64,000 nt of DNA from Bizionia paragorgiae (GCF_900107625.1 NZ_FNQK01000002.1:62001-126000); one strand, 5' to 3'. Positions 8,017 to 18,134 are shown, counted from the first letter of the stretch. Notes: generated from the sequence alone by a model not told the origin. Made by a program: numbers and translations.

Positions 8017-10110
8017 CTACCAAATTCTTACACGTTGTTCTGGCGCAATGTACATAGAATCACCTTCCTTAATATTAAACGCTTCATAAAACGCATCGAT
8101 GTTTAATAAAGGCTGAACCGCTCTTGTCATTCCTGGAGAATGCGGATCGGTTTTAATTTTTGTTTTTAAGGCATCATCTCTCATTTTTGTTCTCCAAACG
8201 GTTGCCCAACTTAAAAAGAAACGTTTCTCCGGAGTAAAGCCGTCGATATTTTCTGGTCTTCCACCGTCTTCGAAACTCATTTGAAGCGCATCATAAGCGG
8301 CTAAAACACCTCCTAAATCACCAATATTTTCTCCTAAAGTAAACTCGCCATTAATAAATGTTTCTGGCAACACTTCGATAGCACTGTATTGATCGGCTAA
8401 ACTTTTTCCTAAACCTTCAAATTGCTCTAAATCGCTATCTGTCCACCAATTGTTTAGGTTTCCATTTTTATCGTAACGCGAACCAGAGTCATCAAAACTA
8501 TGAGAAATCTCATGTCCGATTACGGCACCAATTCCACCATAATTTACAGCATCGTCTGCCGTATAGTTATAAAATGGAGGTTGTAAGATCGCTGCAGGAA
8601 AAACAATTTCGTTATAACTCGGGTTAAAATACGCATTCACTATTTGCGGTGCCATACCCCATTCGGTTTTATCTACTGGCTTGCCTAGTTTAGCAATATT
8701 CTCTTTAAAGCTCCATACTGATGCATTGTGCATATTAGAAAGGTAAGTTCCTCCGTCCTCTACACTTTTTACATCTAATTCAGAATAGTCTTTCCACTTA
8801 TCTGGATACGCTATTTTAACTGTTGTCGCTTGTAATTTTTCGATGGCTTTGGTTTTAGTTTCCTCGCTCATCCACTCTAATTTCTTAATACGTTCTTCGA
8901 AAGCTAGAATTACATTATCGATCATTTTCTCGGCTTTCACTTTCGCTTCAGCAGGAAATTTTTCTTCTACATATAATTTCCCTAAAGCCTCACCAATAGT
9001 CCAATTTAAGGTTCCGAGTGCACGCTCTTCTAAAGGACGTTGCGCTTTAGCTCCATTAAGAGTTTTACTATAGAAATCCCAATTTGCTTTTTCTAATTCT
9101 GTACTTAACTGTCCTGCAGCATCATTAAAAGCACTCCATCGTAAATACGTTTTCCACTGATTCACCTGTCCTTCTGCAAGCACGTTCTGTAAGGCTTTCA
9201 TATACTTAGGCTCTCTAAGGATTACCGTATCTAGATCTTTAGCTCCGATACCCGCAAAATACGCTTTCCAGTTAATTGCTGGTACCATTTTTTGTAAATC
9301 AGAAACCGCAGTTGGGTTGTATGTTTTACGACTATCGCGTAACTCCACTTTATCAAGTTTAGGTTCAGCAAGACGTGTTTCGAAAGCTAAAATTTGTTCT
9401 GCTTGCTGCTTAGCTTCTTCCTCTGTATCCCCTAAAAATTGTAACATTCTTGTGATATGAGCAACATAAGCTTCTCTTTTTTCTTTAGAATCTGGATCAT
9501 CCTTTAGGTAGTAATCACGATCCGGTAGTCCTAAGCCCCCTGGACTTAAATACGCTACGTTTTTGTTACTATCCTTAGCATCGGCATACACATAGAATCC
9601 GAAAAACCCACCTCCACCTTGAGGCTCCATTTCTATTAGATAGGCTTCTAAATCTTTAATTGAGTTAATTTTTTCAATACGTTCTAAATATGGTTTTACC
9701 GGCTCAATACCTTGCTTATCTCTAGTTTCGGTATCCATAATAGTTTGAAACAGAAACACAGCTTTTTCTTGATCTGAACCTGGTGTTACTGCTATTTTAT
9801 TAGGATCGCTATCGTCGGCCATAGCAGATTTCAAAATACTTAAAGCGTCTTCATCAGTTTTTTGACGGAGTTCCATAAAGCTTCCCCACGTTGTTCGATC
9901 GTCTGGAATCTCATTGTTTTCAATCCATTTCCCATTTACATAGGTAAAGAAATCGTCGTTTGGTTTAACAGAATTATCCATGTAATCTAGATTAATTCCT
10001 GGTACATGTTCGACTTTTGCTAGTTCCTTAGTCTCCTCTTTTTTCGGCTCATTTTTACATGCCACGACACTAAACATCGCGACCGCACCTAATAAAGTTA
10101 GTTTTTTCAT
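8017..10110 (-). CDS. M13 family zinc metallopeptidase (PepO/neprilysin-like) lipoprotein
   Basis: 697-residue exported peptidase with a signal peptide and a Cys at position 18 (SVVACKN). M13 enzymes cleave oligopeptides. The C-terminal catalytic domain has the zinc site HEISH within IGAVIGHEISHSFDDSGSRYD, a third ligand in ENIGDLGG, the substrate-binding NAYFNPSYNEIVFPAAILQPPFY, and the terminal CxxW-like end replaced by RVRIW. The N-terminal Peptidase_M13_N domain starts with the typical DYMDNSVKPNDDFFTYVNGKW. Length is normal for the family (about 670-700). Single-gene unit with its own terminator. Confidence 0.95.
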   Translation of the reverse strand: MKKLTLLGAVAMFSVVACKNEPKKEETKELAKVEHVPGINLDYMDNSVKPNDDFFTYVNGKWIENNEIPDDRTTWGSFMELRQKTDEDALSILKSAMADDSDPNKIAVTPGSDQEKAVFLFQTIMDTETRDKQGIEPVKPYLERIEKINSIKDLEAYLIEMEPQGGGGFFGFYVYADAKDSNKNVAYLSPGGLGLPDRDYYLKDDPDSKEKREAYVAHITRMLQFLGDTEEEAKQQAEQILAFETRLAEPKLDKVELRDSRKTYNPTAVSDLQKMVPAINWKAYFAGIGAKDLDTVILREPKYMKALQNVLAEGQVNQWKTYLRWSAFNDAAGQLSTELEKANWDFYSKTLNGAKAQRPLEERALGTLNWTIGEALGKLYVEEKFPAEAKVKAEKMIDNVILAFEERIKKLEWMSEETKTKAIEKLQATTVKIAYPDKWKDYSELDVKSVEDGGTYLSNMHNASVWSFKENIAKLGKPVDKTEWGMAPQIVNAYFNPSYNEIVFPAAILQPPFYNYTADDAVNYGGIGAVIGHEISHSFDDSGSRYDKNGNLNNWWTDSDLEQFEGLGKSLADQYSAIEVLPETFINGEFTLGENIGDLGGVLAAYDALQMSFEDGGRPENIDGFTPEKRFFLSWATVWRTKMRDDALKTKIKTDPHSPGMTRAVQPLLNIDAFYEAFNIKEGDSMYIAPEQRVRIW

Positions 10111-10207
10111 AATTAATTGTAGTTTCCGTATTGATTTTTGAAGCTCCTAATTTACTTAGTAATTTTGTAAATGTTAAATCAATTAACAGTAAAGAAATTA
10201 TTTTTAA

Positions 10208-10239
10208 CAAAAAAAGCGCATCCTAATAAAGAATACGCT
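10208..10239 (-). terminator. Terminator downstream of the NTF2-like lipoprotein gene
   Basis: On the minus strand a 9-bp stem (AGCGTATTC with GGATGCGCT, two G-T pairs) and a 7-base loop are followed by seven T residues, 47 bases after the stop at 10286. Confidence 0.7.
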
Positions 10240-10285
10240 AATTATATTATTAAACCACCAATTGGCGATTGATTTCAGCTTCTAA

Positions 10286-10861
10286 TCACCTTGCATTCAA
10301 CTTATTTATAACAAATTGTTTTACCCACAAACTATCCGATTCACTTTTTAAATCTATAACCGCTTTCATTTTGTCATTAGGAATTGTTGCCGACAGCACA
10401 TAATGTGCGATTTTCCATTGTTTATTTTCACGTTTTAAAACTCCCGAACCGCGGCAAATTTTCATTTGCGTATCTAATAGCTCATCAAACCAAACGCTTT
10501 GTAAGTCCTCAGACACATAAACATTGCGATCTATAGCTGTAAAACTCCAAGCTTTACCCTTATCGAAATAGGGTTTAGAATAGGATTTAAAATCGCTTAG
10601 TTGCCAATTTTCAGAAGCATCTGTTCCAATAAAAACCGCATTTGCCGTCATTAAATTAAAATAAGCATCAAAATTAGCTTCGGCTGCTGCTTTATGCCAT
10701 AAGTCTATAGTCGTATTTACCGATTCTATTATTTCCACTTTAGACTGTTGCTTTTCTTCTGCAGGTTGCTTTTTAGCAGTAGAGCTTAGGTCTTCCTGAC
10801 AAGAAGCACTTAATATTACAACTACAAGTAGAGTAAATAAATTATTCCATTTCAATTTCAT
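10286..10861 (-). CDS. NTF2/SnoaL-like lipoprotein
   Basis: 191 residues. Signal peptide with lipobox SASC (Cys21), then a Ser/Lys/Glu-rich linker. The rest reads as an NTF2-like cone fold: INTTIDLWHKAAAEANFDAYFNLMTANAVFIGTD-type start (here ESVNTTIDLWHKAAAEANF), GKAWSFTAIDRNVYV, and VLKRENKQWKIAHYVLS near the end. Such domains (SnoaL_3/DUF4440-type) serve as enzymes or small-ligand binders; no catalytic residues can be assigned. It overlaps the preceding lipoprotein gene by 20 bases, so both are probably co-translated. Confidence 0.75.
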   Translation of the reverse strand: MKLKWNNLFTLLVVVILSASCQEDLSSTAKKQPAEEKQQSKVEIIESVNTTIDLWHKAAAEANFDAYFNLMTANAVFIGTDASENWQLSDFKSYSKPYFDKGKAWSFTAIDRNVYVSEDLQSVWFDELLDTQMKICRGSGVLKRENKQWKIAHYVLSATIPNDKMKAVIDLKSESDSLWVKQFVINKLNAR

Positions 10862-11378
10862 CGAATACTGGTTTTATAATGTTTTGAGCTTCTTTTTCAT
10901 ACTTTTTATTCACCTGAAGGGTTAAATAAGAAAATGCTTGAAGCACATCTTTTATACTACTTAATTTCTCTTTTTTATCGCTAGTTTTCAAGTTGATTGT
11001 CTCCTCGAGTTTATACATTTTTGTAGTTAAAGCCAAAACCCTTGCCTGAATAGGATCTGAATTTATTTTAATAGGTATGGTGGTCCCTAATTCTTTTACA
11101 GTAGACATAAAAATCTCTTCATCGGAAGTAAAGAAAGACAAATCGGCAATTTTAACCTGGCTAATAGCACGCGAGATATCGCTATATGCTTGCCAAGAAT
11201 CCAAGGTTGTTTTAGCTTTCGCATCTACGCTGTAGTCTACATACTTGAGCTTAGCGATATCCTCTTTGGTTATTGACGACCTATCGGATACCTGAGTCTC
11301 GACCTGAGTTCCTGTTTCAGATTTAGAGTTGCAAGACATGAGCGTTATCAAAACAAAAAAGGAATATATAAACTTCAT
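10842..11378 (-). CDS. Lipoprotein of unknown function
   Basis: 178-residue lipoprotein starting MKFIYSFFVLITLMSCNSK (Cys16). A start 96 bases further upstream is open but would put 32 unrelated residues before a complete signal peptide, so the ATG at 11378 is preferred. The mature part is mostly helical and charged (TKMYKLEETINLKTSDKKEK, YLTLQVNKKYEKEAQNIIKPVFDEIEME). Not recognised as a named family. Its 3' end overlaps the NTF2-like lipoprotein gene by 20 bases, suggesting joint expression at the cell envelope. Confidence 0.7.
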   Translation of the reverse strand: MKFIYSFFVLITLMSCNSKSETGTQVETQVSDRSSITKEDIAKLKYVDYSVDAKAKTTLDSWQAYSDISRAISQVKIADLSFFTSDEEIFMSTVKELGTTIPIKINSDPIQARVLALTTKMYKLEETINLKTSDKKEKLSSIKDVLQAFSYLTLQVNKKYEKEAQNIIKPVFDEIEME

Positions 11379-11495
11379 ATTAAATCGTATTTGAGATACA
11401 AATATATTGTATTCGTAAGTTAAAGATTCTTTTTTTACTAAAAGTTTAAGAGCATCTTTTGTGATAAATCTCATTTAAAATGAATAAAATCTTAG

Positions 11496-11503
11496 TATTT
11501 TTG
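11496..11503 (+). promoter_or_regulatory. Promoter -7 element of the threonine dehydrogenase gene
   Basis: TATTTTTG, 26 bases before the ATG at 11530, fits TAnnTTTG. No TTTG is seen at the -33 position. Confidence 0.45.
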
Positions 11504-11529
11504 CTCTCCTAAAACATAAGGTTTAAAGT

Positions 11530-12489
11530 ATGTCTTCAAAAATATTAATTATTGGTGCCTGTGGCCAAATAGGATCTGAGTTAACCTATAAACTAAGAGC
11601 CATTCACGGTGATGAAAATGTTATTGCCAGCGATATTAACTATGGCAATGTTGAATTAGTTAATTCAGGAATTTTTGAAATTGTAGATGCTATGGATTAT
11701 GCGTCTCTAAATGTATGTGTTGAAAAGCACAATATAGATACCGTTTATTTAATGGCCGCTATGCTAAGTGCTACGGGAGAGAAATACCCAAATAAAGCAT
11801 GGGACTTAAATATGACTTCTCTTTTTAACGTACTCGACTTAGCTAAAGCCAACTATATTAAAAAAGTATTTTGGCCATCGAGCATTGCTGTTTTTGGTCC
11901 GTCGACACCAAAAATAGACACACCTCAATACACCTCTATGGAGCCTACAACGGTTTACGGTATCACCAAGCAAGTTGGAGAACGTTGGTGTGAGTATTAC
12001 CATCAAAAATATGGTGTCGATGTGCGTAGTATACGTTACCCTGGTATTATAAGCTGGAAAACACTTCCTGGCGGAGGTACAACAGACTATGCGGTTGAAA
12101 TTTATCATAAAGCACTAGAAAACAAGTCGTATGACTGTTTCCTAAACGACGCGTCTATGTTACCAATGATGTATATGGAAGATGCTATTAAAGCGACCGT
12201 AGACATCATGGATGCTGCTCCTGAAAAGATAAAAATTCGCTCGTCTTACAACTTGGCAGCGATGTCTTTTACACCAGTAGAGATTGCTGAATCGATTAAA
12301 AAGCACATTCCTGAGTTTACCATAAGTTACTCGCCAGATTTTAGACAAGAGATTGCAGATTCTTGGCCAAAAAGTATTGATGATTCATCGGCTCGCGAAG
12401 ATTGGAACTGGAATCACAGCTATGATCTAGAAGCTACAACAAAAGAAATGTTAACACAGCTTGAAGCTCTTAAAACGGCAAAAGCTTAG
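11530..12489 (+). CDS. L-threonine 3-dehydrogenase, extended-SDR type
   Basis: 319-residue NAD-dependent epimerase-like enzyme. The Rossmann motif GACGQIGSEL is at about 8-17, the catalytic Ser lies in WPSSIAVFGPSTP, and the YxxxK pair in YGITKQ. The sequence ILIIGACGQIGSELTYKLR with SIRYPGIISWKTLPGGGTTDYAVEIYH is typical of the short-chain threonine dehydrogenases known from cold-adapted flavobacteria, which convert threonine to 2-amino-3-ketobutyrate. It differs from the zinc MDR-type Tdh of E. coli. Single gene followed by a strong terminator. A related UDP-sugar epimerase is less likely because of the GGGTTDYAV motif. Confidence 0.88.
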   Translation: MSSKILIIGACGQIGSELTYKLRAIHGDENVIASDINYGNVELVNSGIFEIVDAMDYASLNVCVEKHNIDTVYLMAAMLSATGEKYPNKAWDLNMTSLFNVLDLAKANYIKKVFWPSSIAVFGPSTPKIDTPQYTSMEPTTVYGITKQVGERWCEYYHQKYGVDVRSIRYPGIISWKTLPGGGTTDYAVEIYHKALENKSYDCFLNDASMLPMMYMEDAIKATVDIMDAAPEKIKIRSSYNLAAMSFTPVEIAESIKKHIPEFTISYSPDFRQEIADSWPKSIDDSSAREDWNWNHSYDLEATTKEMLTQLEALKTAKA

Positions 12490-12510
12490 TTATACACTAA
12501 ACGCTATAAA

Positions 12511-12540
12511 AAAGATAATTCTCTCGAATTATCTTTTTTT
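12511..12540 (+). terminator. Terminator of the threonine dehydrogenase gene
   Basis: Stem AAAGATAATTC / GAATTATCTTT with loop TCTC, followed by a run of T; 22 bases after the stop. Confidence 0.85.
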
Positions 12541-12602
12541 TTGAGCTTAAATCGTTTGTTTAAAGGCTATACTTTTAAAATTATTAATACCGACGATGAG
12601 TC

Positions 12603-13358
12603 TCACCAATTCAGCCAGGTTTTAAACCTTTTTAAAGCAAACTTACTCACCACTATTGGCTTCTCGCTAGCATGAGCCACTTTTAAACGCAACTCAATCT
12701 TTTGTGAATTATGTTTTATAATTTCCTTAATAGCATTGATATGGACGATGTAATTTCTGCTTACCTTAAAAAAGACCTCCGGATTTAGTTTCTCGGAGAT
12801 ATCCCTTAAGGTATCATTATACAAATAATTTTCAGAATGGTTTGTAAATAGAAATAAGTTCTTCCCTTCACTATAAAAGAAAGCTACCTCGGTACTATCT
12901 ATAGATTTTAAATGATGTCCTGAGTTTACTAGAAAGCGATCTTGTTGTGTTTTACTTTCTAAAGCCTCAATAGATTTTGCCGTATTATAAAATGAAAAAT
13001 TAGTTTTTATCTGCGTGTATTTATGCAAGGCTTCCATCACATTTTTAGCCTCAAACGGCTTTAGTAAATAATCGATAGTAAAATGCTTAAACACTTGAAT
13101 GGCATAATCATCATACGCCGTAGTAAAAATAATGGGCACAGAAATATCCGTTTGGGTAAAGGCTTCTAAACTTTTACCATCACCTAAATGAATATCCATA
13201 AATATTAAATCCGGCTGTTCCTTGCTAAAAAAGGAAACCATCTCATGAACCGATGCTAGGCGCGTAATATTTGTAATAGCGATTACATCCTGGTCTCTAA
13301 GCATACTCATTAAATAATCGGCAGCTAAATCTTCATCCTCTACAACAACTATATGCAT
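12603..13358 (-). CDS. LytTR-family response regulator
   Basis: 251 residues. The receiver domain (1-120) has the acidic pair VVEDED, phospho-acceptor Asp55 in LIFMDIHLGDG, Thr in IFTTAYDDYA and Lys in YLLKPF. The LytTR DNA-binding domain (about 150-250) has RFLVNSGHHLKSIDSTEVAFFYSEGK and FFKVSRNYIVHINAIKEI. It should be the partner of the LytS-type kinase at 20817-22388, at the other end of the metalloprotease/SusCD locus, and could regulate that operon. A terminator separates it from susD, so it has its own promoter or is read by read-through. Confidence 0.92.
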   Translation of the reverse strand: MHIVVVEDEDLAADYLMSMLRDQDVIAITNITRLASVHEMVSFFSKEQPDLIFMDIHLGDGKSLEAFTQTDISVPIIFTTAYDDYAIQVFKHFTIDYLLKPFEAKNVMEALHKYTQIKTNFSFYNTAKSIEALESKTQQDRFLVNSGHHLKSIDSTEVAFFYSEGKNLFLFTNHSENYLYNDTLRDISEKLNPEVFFKVSRNYIVHINAIKEIIKHNSQKIELRLKVAHASEKPIVVSKFALKRFKTWLNW

Positions 13359-13381
13359 TGTGTTTTTTTATAAAAATAAAA

Positions 13382-13405
13382 AAACCCGATAAAACTATCG
13401 GGTTT
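13382..13405 (-). terminator. Terminator after susD
   Basis: Perfect 10-bp stem AAACCCGATA / TATCGGGTTT with a four-base loop, then a T-rich run on the minus strand. It lies between the SusD stop and the response regulator start, 39 bases after susD. Confidence 0.85.
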
Positions 13406-13443
13406 AATTAAGTAAATATTACCTGTAGACTAACTCTTAACTT

Positions 13444-14760
13444 TTATAACTCGGGATTATTTAGGATAGCGTCCTCTGGAAAACGCAATGTATATCTCGG
13501 ATCATTTTCAATCAGATAAAAATCTTCTCCATTAACCGTATGCGTAATAGCAATTTGATCCGTACGTCTTAAATCGAACCAACGGTGACCTTCCAGTGCC
13601 AACTCTCTTCTACGCTCGGTATATAATTCTAATAAAAACTCTGATGCCGTCAGACCATTAATAGTAGTCTCTAAAGTAGCCATATAATCACTTTCATAAC
13701 GGTTTTGCATAAAGTTTAACAGCGTCGATTTTGCAGCGTCTAAACTCCCTAATTTAGCTTCCGCCTCTGCCTTTAACAATAGGAGTTCAGACACTCTAAA
13801 CGAGCATTTAAACTCTTGCTCTCCTCCTTTTGCTGCTATATACTCACCATCGTCTTCTGTAAAATAGAGACCAAATCGTAAATCGTTTACTTGATCGTAA
13901 ATACCTAATAGATCCGAAGAAATTGTAGCGCTATTTTTTAAATTAGATGAAAACACATCTTCCAAAGCTAAAATAGACTCTACAGAAGTGTAGAGGTTAG
14001 GAAATGTAAGGGTTTCATTTAAATTCACTACCGAATTATTAAGCCCTAATGCACCGTTAATAGCTTGCAAGGCAGCCTCACTGTTATTCATATAAGTAAA
14101 CACACGCGCTTGGAGCGCCAAAACTGCTGTTTTAGTAAAACGGTAATTTAGACCACTTTCGTAATGTGATACATTTAAAAGTGATTGTGCCATTTCTAAA
14201 TCTGCTATCACCTGACTATAGACTTCCTCTACCGAGACAGGAACAAAAGCCTGTTCTAAATCTATTTCTAAAGCTAAAGGCACGCCGCGATCACCACTTG
14301 AAGTCGCTGCATTATAAGGCTTACCATAAAGGTTTACCAAATCGAAATGCGCGTAAGCACGTAATGCATAAGCTTCACCAAGCAACTGGTTTTTTTCTTG
14401 AGAATCCGCAATTTTTGCCGCTCCATCTTCTATAACATGATTCGCATAAAAAATAGAATTATACATTTGAATATATGGATACCTACCCGTTTGTGGGTCT
14501 GGATTAGCATCTTCCCAGGTATAAATATCTTTATAAACAGGAAAATCAAAACTATTTTCATCTAAAATCAACTCGTCTGCTCTATAGGTCACTCGAGATT
14601 TTTGTTTAGGAAAAACATCATAGCCTTTAGTTAATACGGCTCTAAACTCTTCAAGAGTTTCCGGAATAACCTTTCCTTCCGGTTGAATGTCTAAATAATC
14701 ATCACAACCTACCATAAACAAGGTAAGTATAGCTACTATATATCTGTGTGTGTATTTCAT
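13444..14760 (-). CDS. SusD/RagB-family outer-membrane nutrient-binding lipoprotein
   Basis: 438-residue lipoprotein (FMVGCDDYLDIQPEG, Cys19). The SusD fold is indicated by the N-terminal DYLDIQPEGKVIP, the TPR-like core (LLGEAYALRAYAHFDLVNLYGKPY, ALQARVFTYMN, RVSELLLLKAEAEAKLG) and the C-terminal LYTERRRELALEGHRWFDLRRT. SusD proteins sit on the SusC barrel as a lid and capture glycans or peptides. It is 12 bases after susC. With a metalloprotease in the same operon, a peptide or protein substrate is more likely than a polysaccharide; that is inference. Confidence 0.95.
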   Translation of the reverse strand: MKYTHRYIVAILTLFMVGCDDYLDIQPEGKVIPETLEEFRAVLTKGYDVFPKQKSRVTYRADELILDENSFDFPVYKDIYTWEDANPDPQTGRYPYIQMYNSIFYANHVIEDGAAKIADSQEKNQLLGEAYALRAYAHFDLVNLYGKPYNAATSSGDRGVPLALEIDLEQAFVPVSVEEVYSQVIADLEMAQSLLNVSHYESGLNYRFTKTAVLALQARVFTYMNNSEAALQAINGALGLNNSVVNLNETLTFPNLYTSVESILALEDVFSSNLKNSATISSDLLGIYDQVNDLRFGLYFTEDDGEYIAAKGGEQEFKCSFRVSELLLLKAEAEAKLGSLDAAKSTLLNFMQNRYESDYMATLETTINGLTASEFLLELYTERRRELALEGHRWFDLRRTDQIAITHTVNGEDFYLIENDPRYTLRFPEDAILNNPEL

Positions 14761-14772
14761 AATTTCTTGTTT

Positions 14773-17700
14773 TTAAAAAGTAACATTTAAACCTAAGGCA
14801 ACAGACTTAGTAATTGGTTGAGCATAGATATTCCCATAAGTTTCGGGATCAAAATAACCGTCGTAATCCGTTCCAAACACGAATAAATTTCTTCCTTCGA
14901 TACTTAGACGGAAACTATTAATATTCAACTTTGAGGTAACAGCTTCCGGAAAGCTATACCCTAAACGCATACTATTAATTCTCACATAACTCATTTCTTT
15001 CACCCAAATATCTAGTAGCGGCATTGTTTCTATAGGGTTAACACCACTAAACCATTTGTAAGCCATCCAAGAGTCTCCAGTCCCAGAATTTTGCCCCACG
15101 ATTCCTGGCATGTTACTAGAGCTATTTGACGGAGACCATGCATTTAGAATAGACGTCGAATAATTTTGACCACGGTCCATTTCGGTACCATTATATGGCG
15201 GACGTTCTACTACCGTTTGCTTAATGTTAAAATTAGCCGCAATTGTAAAATCAATATTCTTGTATTTAAATGTATTGATTACACCTCCACTAAATTTAGG
15301 ATCTCTATCGCCAACGTAGCTAAATAAATCCCTAAACTCTTCATTTGATAACTCTGACTCTACCAATTGACCAGGAAAAAAGGTTTCCCAAGGATCTTTT
15401 AGTTTGAAAAATTCTACTGCGGAAACCACCTCATCGCCACGCTGAAATAACGGGTATCCATTGTCATCAATTCCCGCTGTTTTTAATGCAAAAACAGCAT
15501 TTACAGGCAAGCCTTCTCTTGACGGTAAAAAGCTATTTTCTCGCACTTGAATATTATCGACAGTACTTTTATTATGAGACATATTAATAGTAGTTGTCCA
15601 TGAAAAAGACTCTGTCTGAATATTTCTAGTCGATAGGCTAATTTCATATCCTTTATTGGTTACCTCAGCCCAGTTAAGATTTGTAAATTCAAATCCGTTT
15701 TCTAAAGGCACGGAACGCAGACCTATTAAATCCGTACTATTTCTATGGTACACATCGGCAGCAAGATTAATTCTACCATTAAACAAGCCTAAATCCATCC
15801 CCACGTTTGTATTGGTTGTTTTTTCCCATCGCAATTTCGAATTAGGTGGCGATGTGACAACAACAACTTCTTCTGAGGTTCCCGGTAAAATACTTGTCGT
15901 ATCATACTCTCCTACAACAAAAGGAGAGGTGTTTCTATCAATATTACCTTGTAACCCATAAGAGGCTCTTAATCGCAAATTAGAAATCACCTGACTTTCG
16001 CTTAAAAACTCTTCTTCACTAGCTAACCACGATCCTGAAACGGACCATAAAGGCAAGTATTTATATTTAGGGTCGACACCAAATAAGTTAGACCCATCAT
16101 ATCTTACACTACCAAAAAAGGTGTATTTACGATCGTAAGTATACGAACCTGTAGCATAAAAAGAAGCGTATGCATTTTCCGCAGACATTTTATTATACAT
16201 TTCATAGGTACTCTCATTAGCCGTACTTTCATTAGGAAAAATTACTGGCGTTGTAGTTAAGGTATTACTATTATATCCAAATCCGCGACTCATAATACTC
16301 GTAAACTTCGAGCGTCTCAACTCTGCTCCGAGTAAACCTTCTATTTCGTGTTTATCGCCTAATCGGGTCGTGTAAGTTAGCAAGGATTTCCAGTTGTATT
16401 GAAAGAAATCGTCATTCCAATTTTGGATAATTCCCCCTTCCGGAAGGAAGTAATAATAGTCCCCAATACTAGAATCGTAGCGTCTACTTTTTTCTCGTTC
16501 TTTTCTAGAGAAATACGTCTCTTGAGCAGCGTATTTTTCCGTGCTTGTTTGATCAAACTGCAACCCTAATTGAGTAGAAAAAGTAAGATCGTTTGTTATC
16601 TCATACGCCCCATCAAAAATAGCTTTTATAGCCTGATTTTTCAGGTCGTAAGATGTGTTTTGACGTTCTTCTAAAAAGTTAAACGGCACATATCTCCCAT
16701 CGGTACCCTCAATATCCTGGTCGTAATTAAAAGATCCGTCGGCCTGATAAGGATTAAAATAAGGATTTACATTTCTACTGTAATTAGCAGGATTTGTAAA
16801 GGCATCTGTTCCTGTTAAATACGATTCTTTTTTAGATTGCGAAAGAAAGATAGAAGCCCCAACTTTAATACGATCATTAATTTCAAAATTATTTTTTAAT
16901 GTGATATTATAACGCTCTAATCCGGTACCAATAGTAGTTCCTTCTTCATCATAATACCCTAATGAGAAGTAATAATCTGAGGTATCTGTTCCACCAGAAA
17001 GTCCTAAACTGTATTGCTTATTTGCACTCGACTGGTATAATAAATCACCCCAATCTACAGTACTATTTCTTAACGCGTTTATAGCTAATTGCGTTTCGGT
17101 ACTTAATGAAGAGAAGCCGTTCATTTGATACGCAGCTAATTCCCCTGACGATTCTAAAATACGAGCTATTTCTCCTTTTCCTGTTCTAAAGTCTAAATCT
17201 GTACGCGATGCCAAGCCCAATTCAAAATCCACTTTCTGCTGTGCATTCATCAGGTTTAATTTATCAAAATTTGGCTGTGATGAAAAGAAAGTATTCGCCG
17301 AAAAACTCACTCTCATACGTCCGCTTTTACCTTTTTTGGTAGTCACTACAATAACTCCATTTGCAGCTCTAGCCCCATAAATAGCGGTAGCGGCAGCATC
17401 TTTTAATATGGTAATATCTTTAATATCGTCTGGATTTAGTCCGGCGATAGCATAGTTTCGTAACTGATCGATATTATCTTTATCACTAAAGTCTGGCACA
17501 TCATTACCTTCTAATGGTAAACCATCTACAACCCACAACGGATCTTGAGGTCCTGACAAAGAAGCCGTACCTCTAATTCTAATTTTTGTTGGCGTTCCTG
17601 GCGCCCCAGTTTCTGTAGTCGCTACCACACCAGCAAGTTGACCTTGTAGCATTTGATCTACACTAGCCACACCTATTTGACCGATATCCTCCATATCAAC

Positions 17701-18114
17701 TTTAGAGACAGATGAAGTTAGCTTTCTTTTTTCTACCTTTTGGTATCCTGTTAAAATCACTTCATTTAAACTTGCTACATCTTCCTTTAAAGCTATAGCA
17801 TACGTTGTTGCTCTTGTTATGTTAATGGTTTTGGTTTCATAACCTAAGTATGAGACTACAATCTGTGTTACATCAACAGGTATCTTTAAAGTAAACTCTC
17901 CATCAAACCCCGTAACTACACCAATAGATATATTTTCTAAAACGCCATCAACACCAGTTTCACTAGGCACCATATTTTTAGCGACATAAACTGAAGCTCC
18001 AGGTAGTGGGAAACCATCCTCGGCACCTGTTACTTCACCAGAAATTGTTCTCATATCCTGAGACCAGCCTGTAGTAAAAGCTAGTAAGAATACTACATAT
18101 AGGAATTTATTCAT
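14773..18114 (-). CDS. SusC/RagA-family TonB-dependent outer-membrane transporter
   Basis: 1113 residues, the normal size for SusC. Signal peptide, then a carboxypeptidase-regulatory-like domain (ISGEVTGAEDGFPLPGASVYV to about 115), TonB box region LNEVILTGYQKVEKRKLTSSV, plug with the family signature GVASVDQMLQGQLAGV, IRIRGTASLSGPQDPLWVVDG, ATAIYGARAANGVIVVTTKKG, and a long C-terminal beta-barrel ending in SVALGLNVTF with the terminal aromatic residue. It imports the ligand captured by the SusD lipoprotein, driven by TonB. It starts 20 bases after the metalloprotease stop, so one operon is likely. Confidence 0.96.
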   Translation of the reverse strand: MNKFLYVVFLLAFTTGWSQDMRTISGEVTGAEDGFPLPGASVYVAKNMVPSETGVDGVLENISIGVVTGFDGEFTLKIPVDVTQIVVSYLGYETKTINITRATTYAIALKEDVASLNEVILTGYQKVEKRKLTSSVSKVDMEDIGQIGVASVDQMLQGQLAGVVATTETGAPGTPTKIRIRGTASLSGPQDPLWVVDGLPLEGNDVPDFSDKDNIDQLRNYAIAGLNPDDIKDITILKDAAATAIYGARAANGVIVVTTKKGKSGRMRVSFSANTFFSSQPNFDKLNLMNAQQKVDFELGLASRTDLDFRTGKGEIARILESSGELAAYQMNGFSSLSTETQLAINALRNSTVDWGDLLYQSSANKQYSLGLSGGTDTSDYYFSLGYYDEEGTTIGTGLERYNITLKNNFEINDRIKVGASIFLSQSKKESYLTGTDAFTNPANYSRNVNPYFNPYQADGSFNYDQDIEGTDGRYVPFNFLEERQNTSYDLKNQAIKAIFDGAYEITNDLTFSTQLGLQFDQTSTEKYAAQETYFSRKEREKSRRYDSSIGDYYYFLPEGGIIQNWNDDFFQYNWKSLLTYTTRLGDKHEIEGLLGAELRRSKFTSIMSRGFGYNSNTLTTTPVIFPNESTANESTYEMYNKMSAENAYASFYATGSYTYDRKYTFFGSVRYDGSNLFGVDPKYKYLPLWSVSGSWLASEEEFLSESQVISNLRLRASYGLQGNIDRNTSPFVVGEYDTTSILPGTSEEVVVVTSPPNSKLRWEKTTNTNVGMDLGLFNGRINLAADVYHRNSTDLIGLRSVPLENGFEFTNLNWAEVTNKGYEISLSTRNIQTESFSWTTTINMSHNKSTVDNIQVRENSFLPSREGLPVNAVFALKTAGIDDNGYPLFQRGDEVVSAVEFFKLKDPWETFFPGQLVESELSNEEFRDLFSYVGDRDPKFSGGVINTFKYKNIDFTIAANFNIKQTVVERPPYNGTEMDRGQNYSTSILNAWSPSNSSSNMPGIVGQNSGTGDSWMAYKWFSGVNPIETMPLLDIWVKEMSYVRINSMRLGYSFPEAVTSKLNINSFRLSIEGRNLFVFGTDYDGYFDPETYGNIYAQPITKSVALGLNVTF

Positions 18115-18134
18115 AATAGTAATTTGCGTTAAAG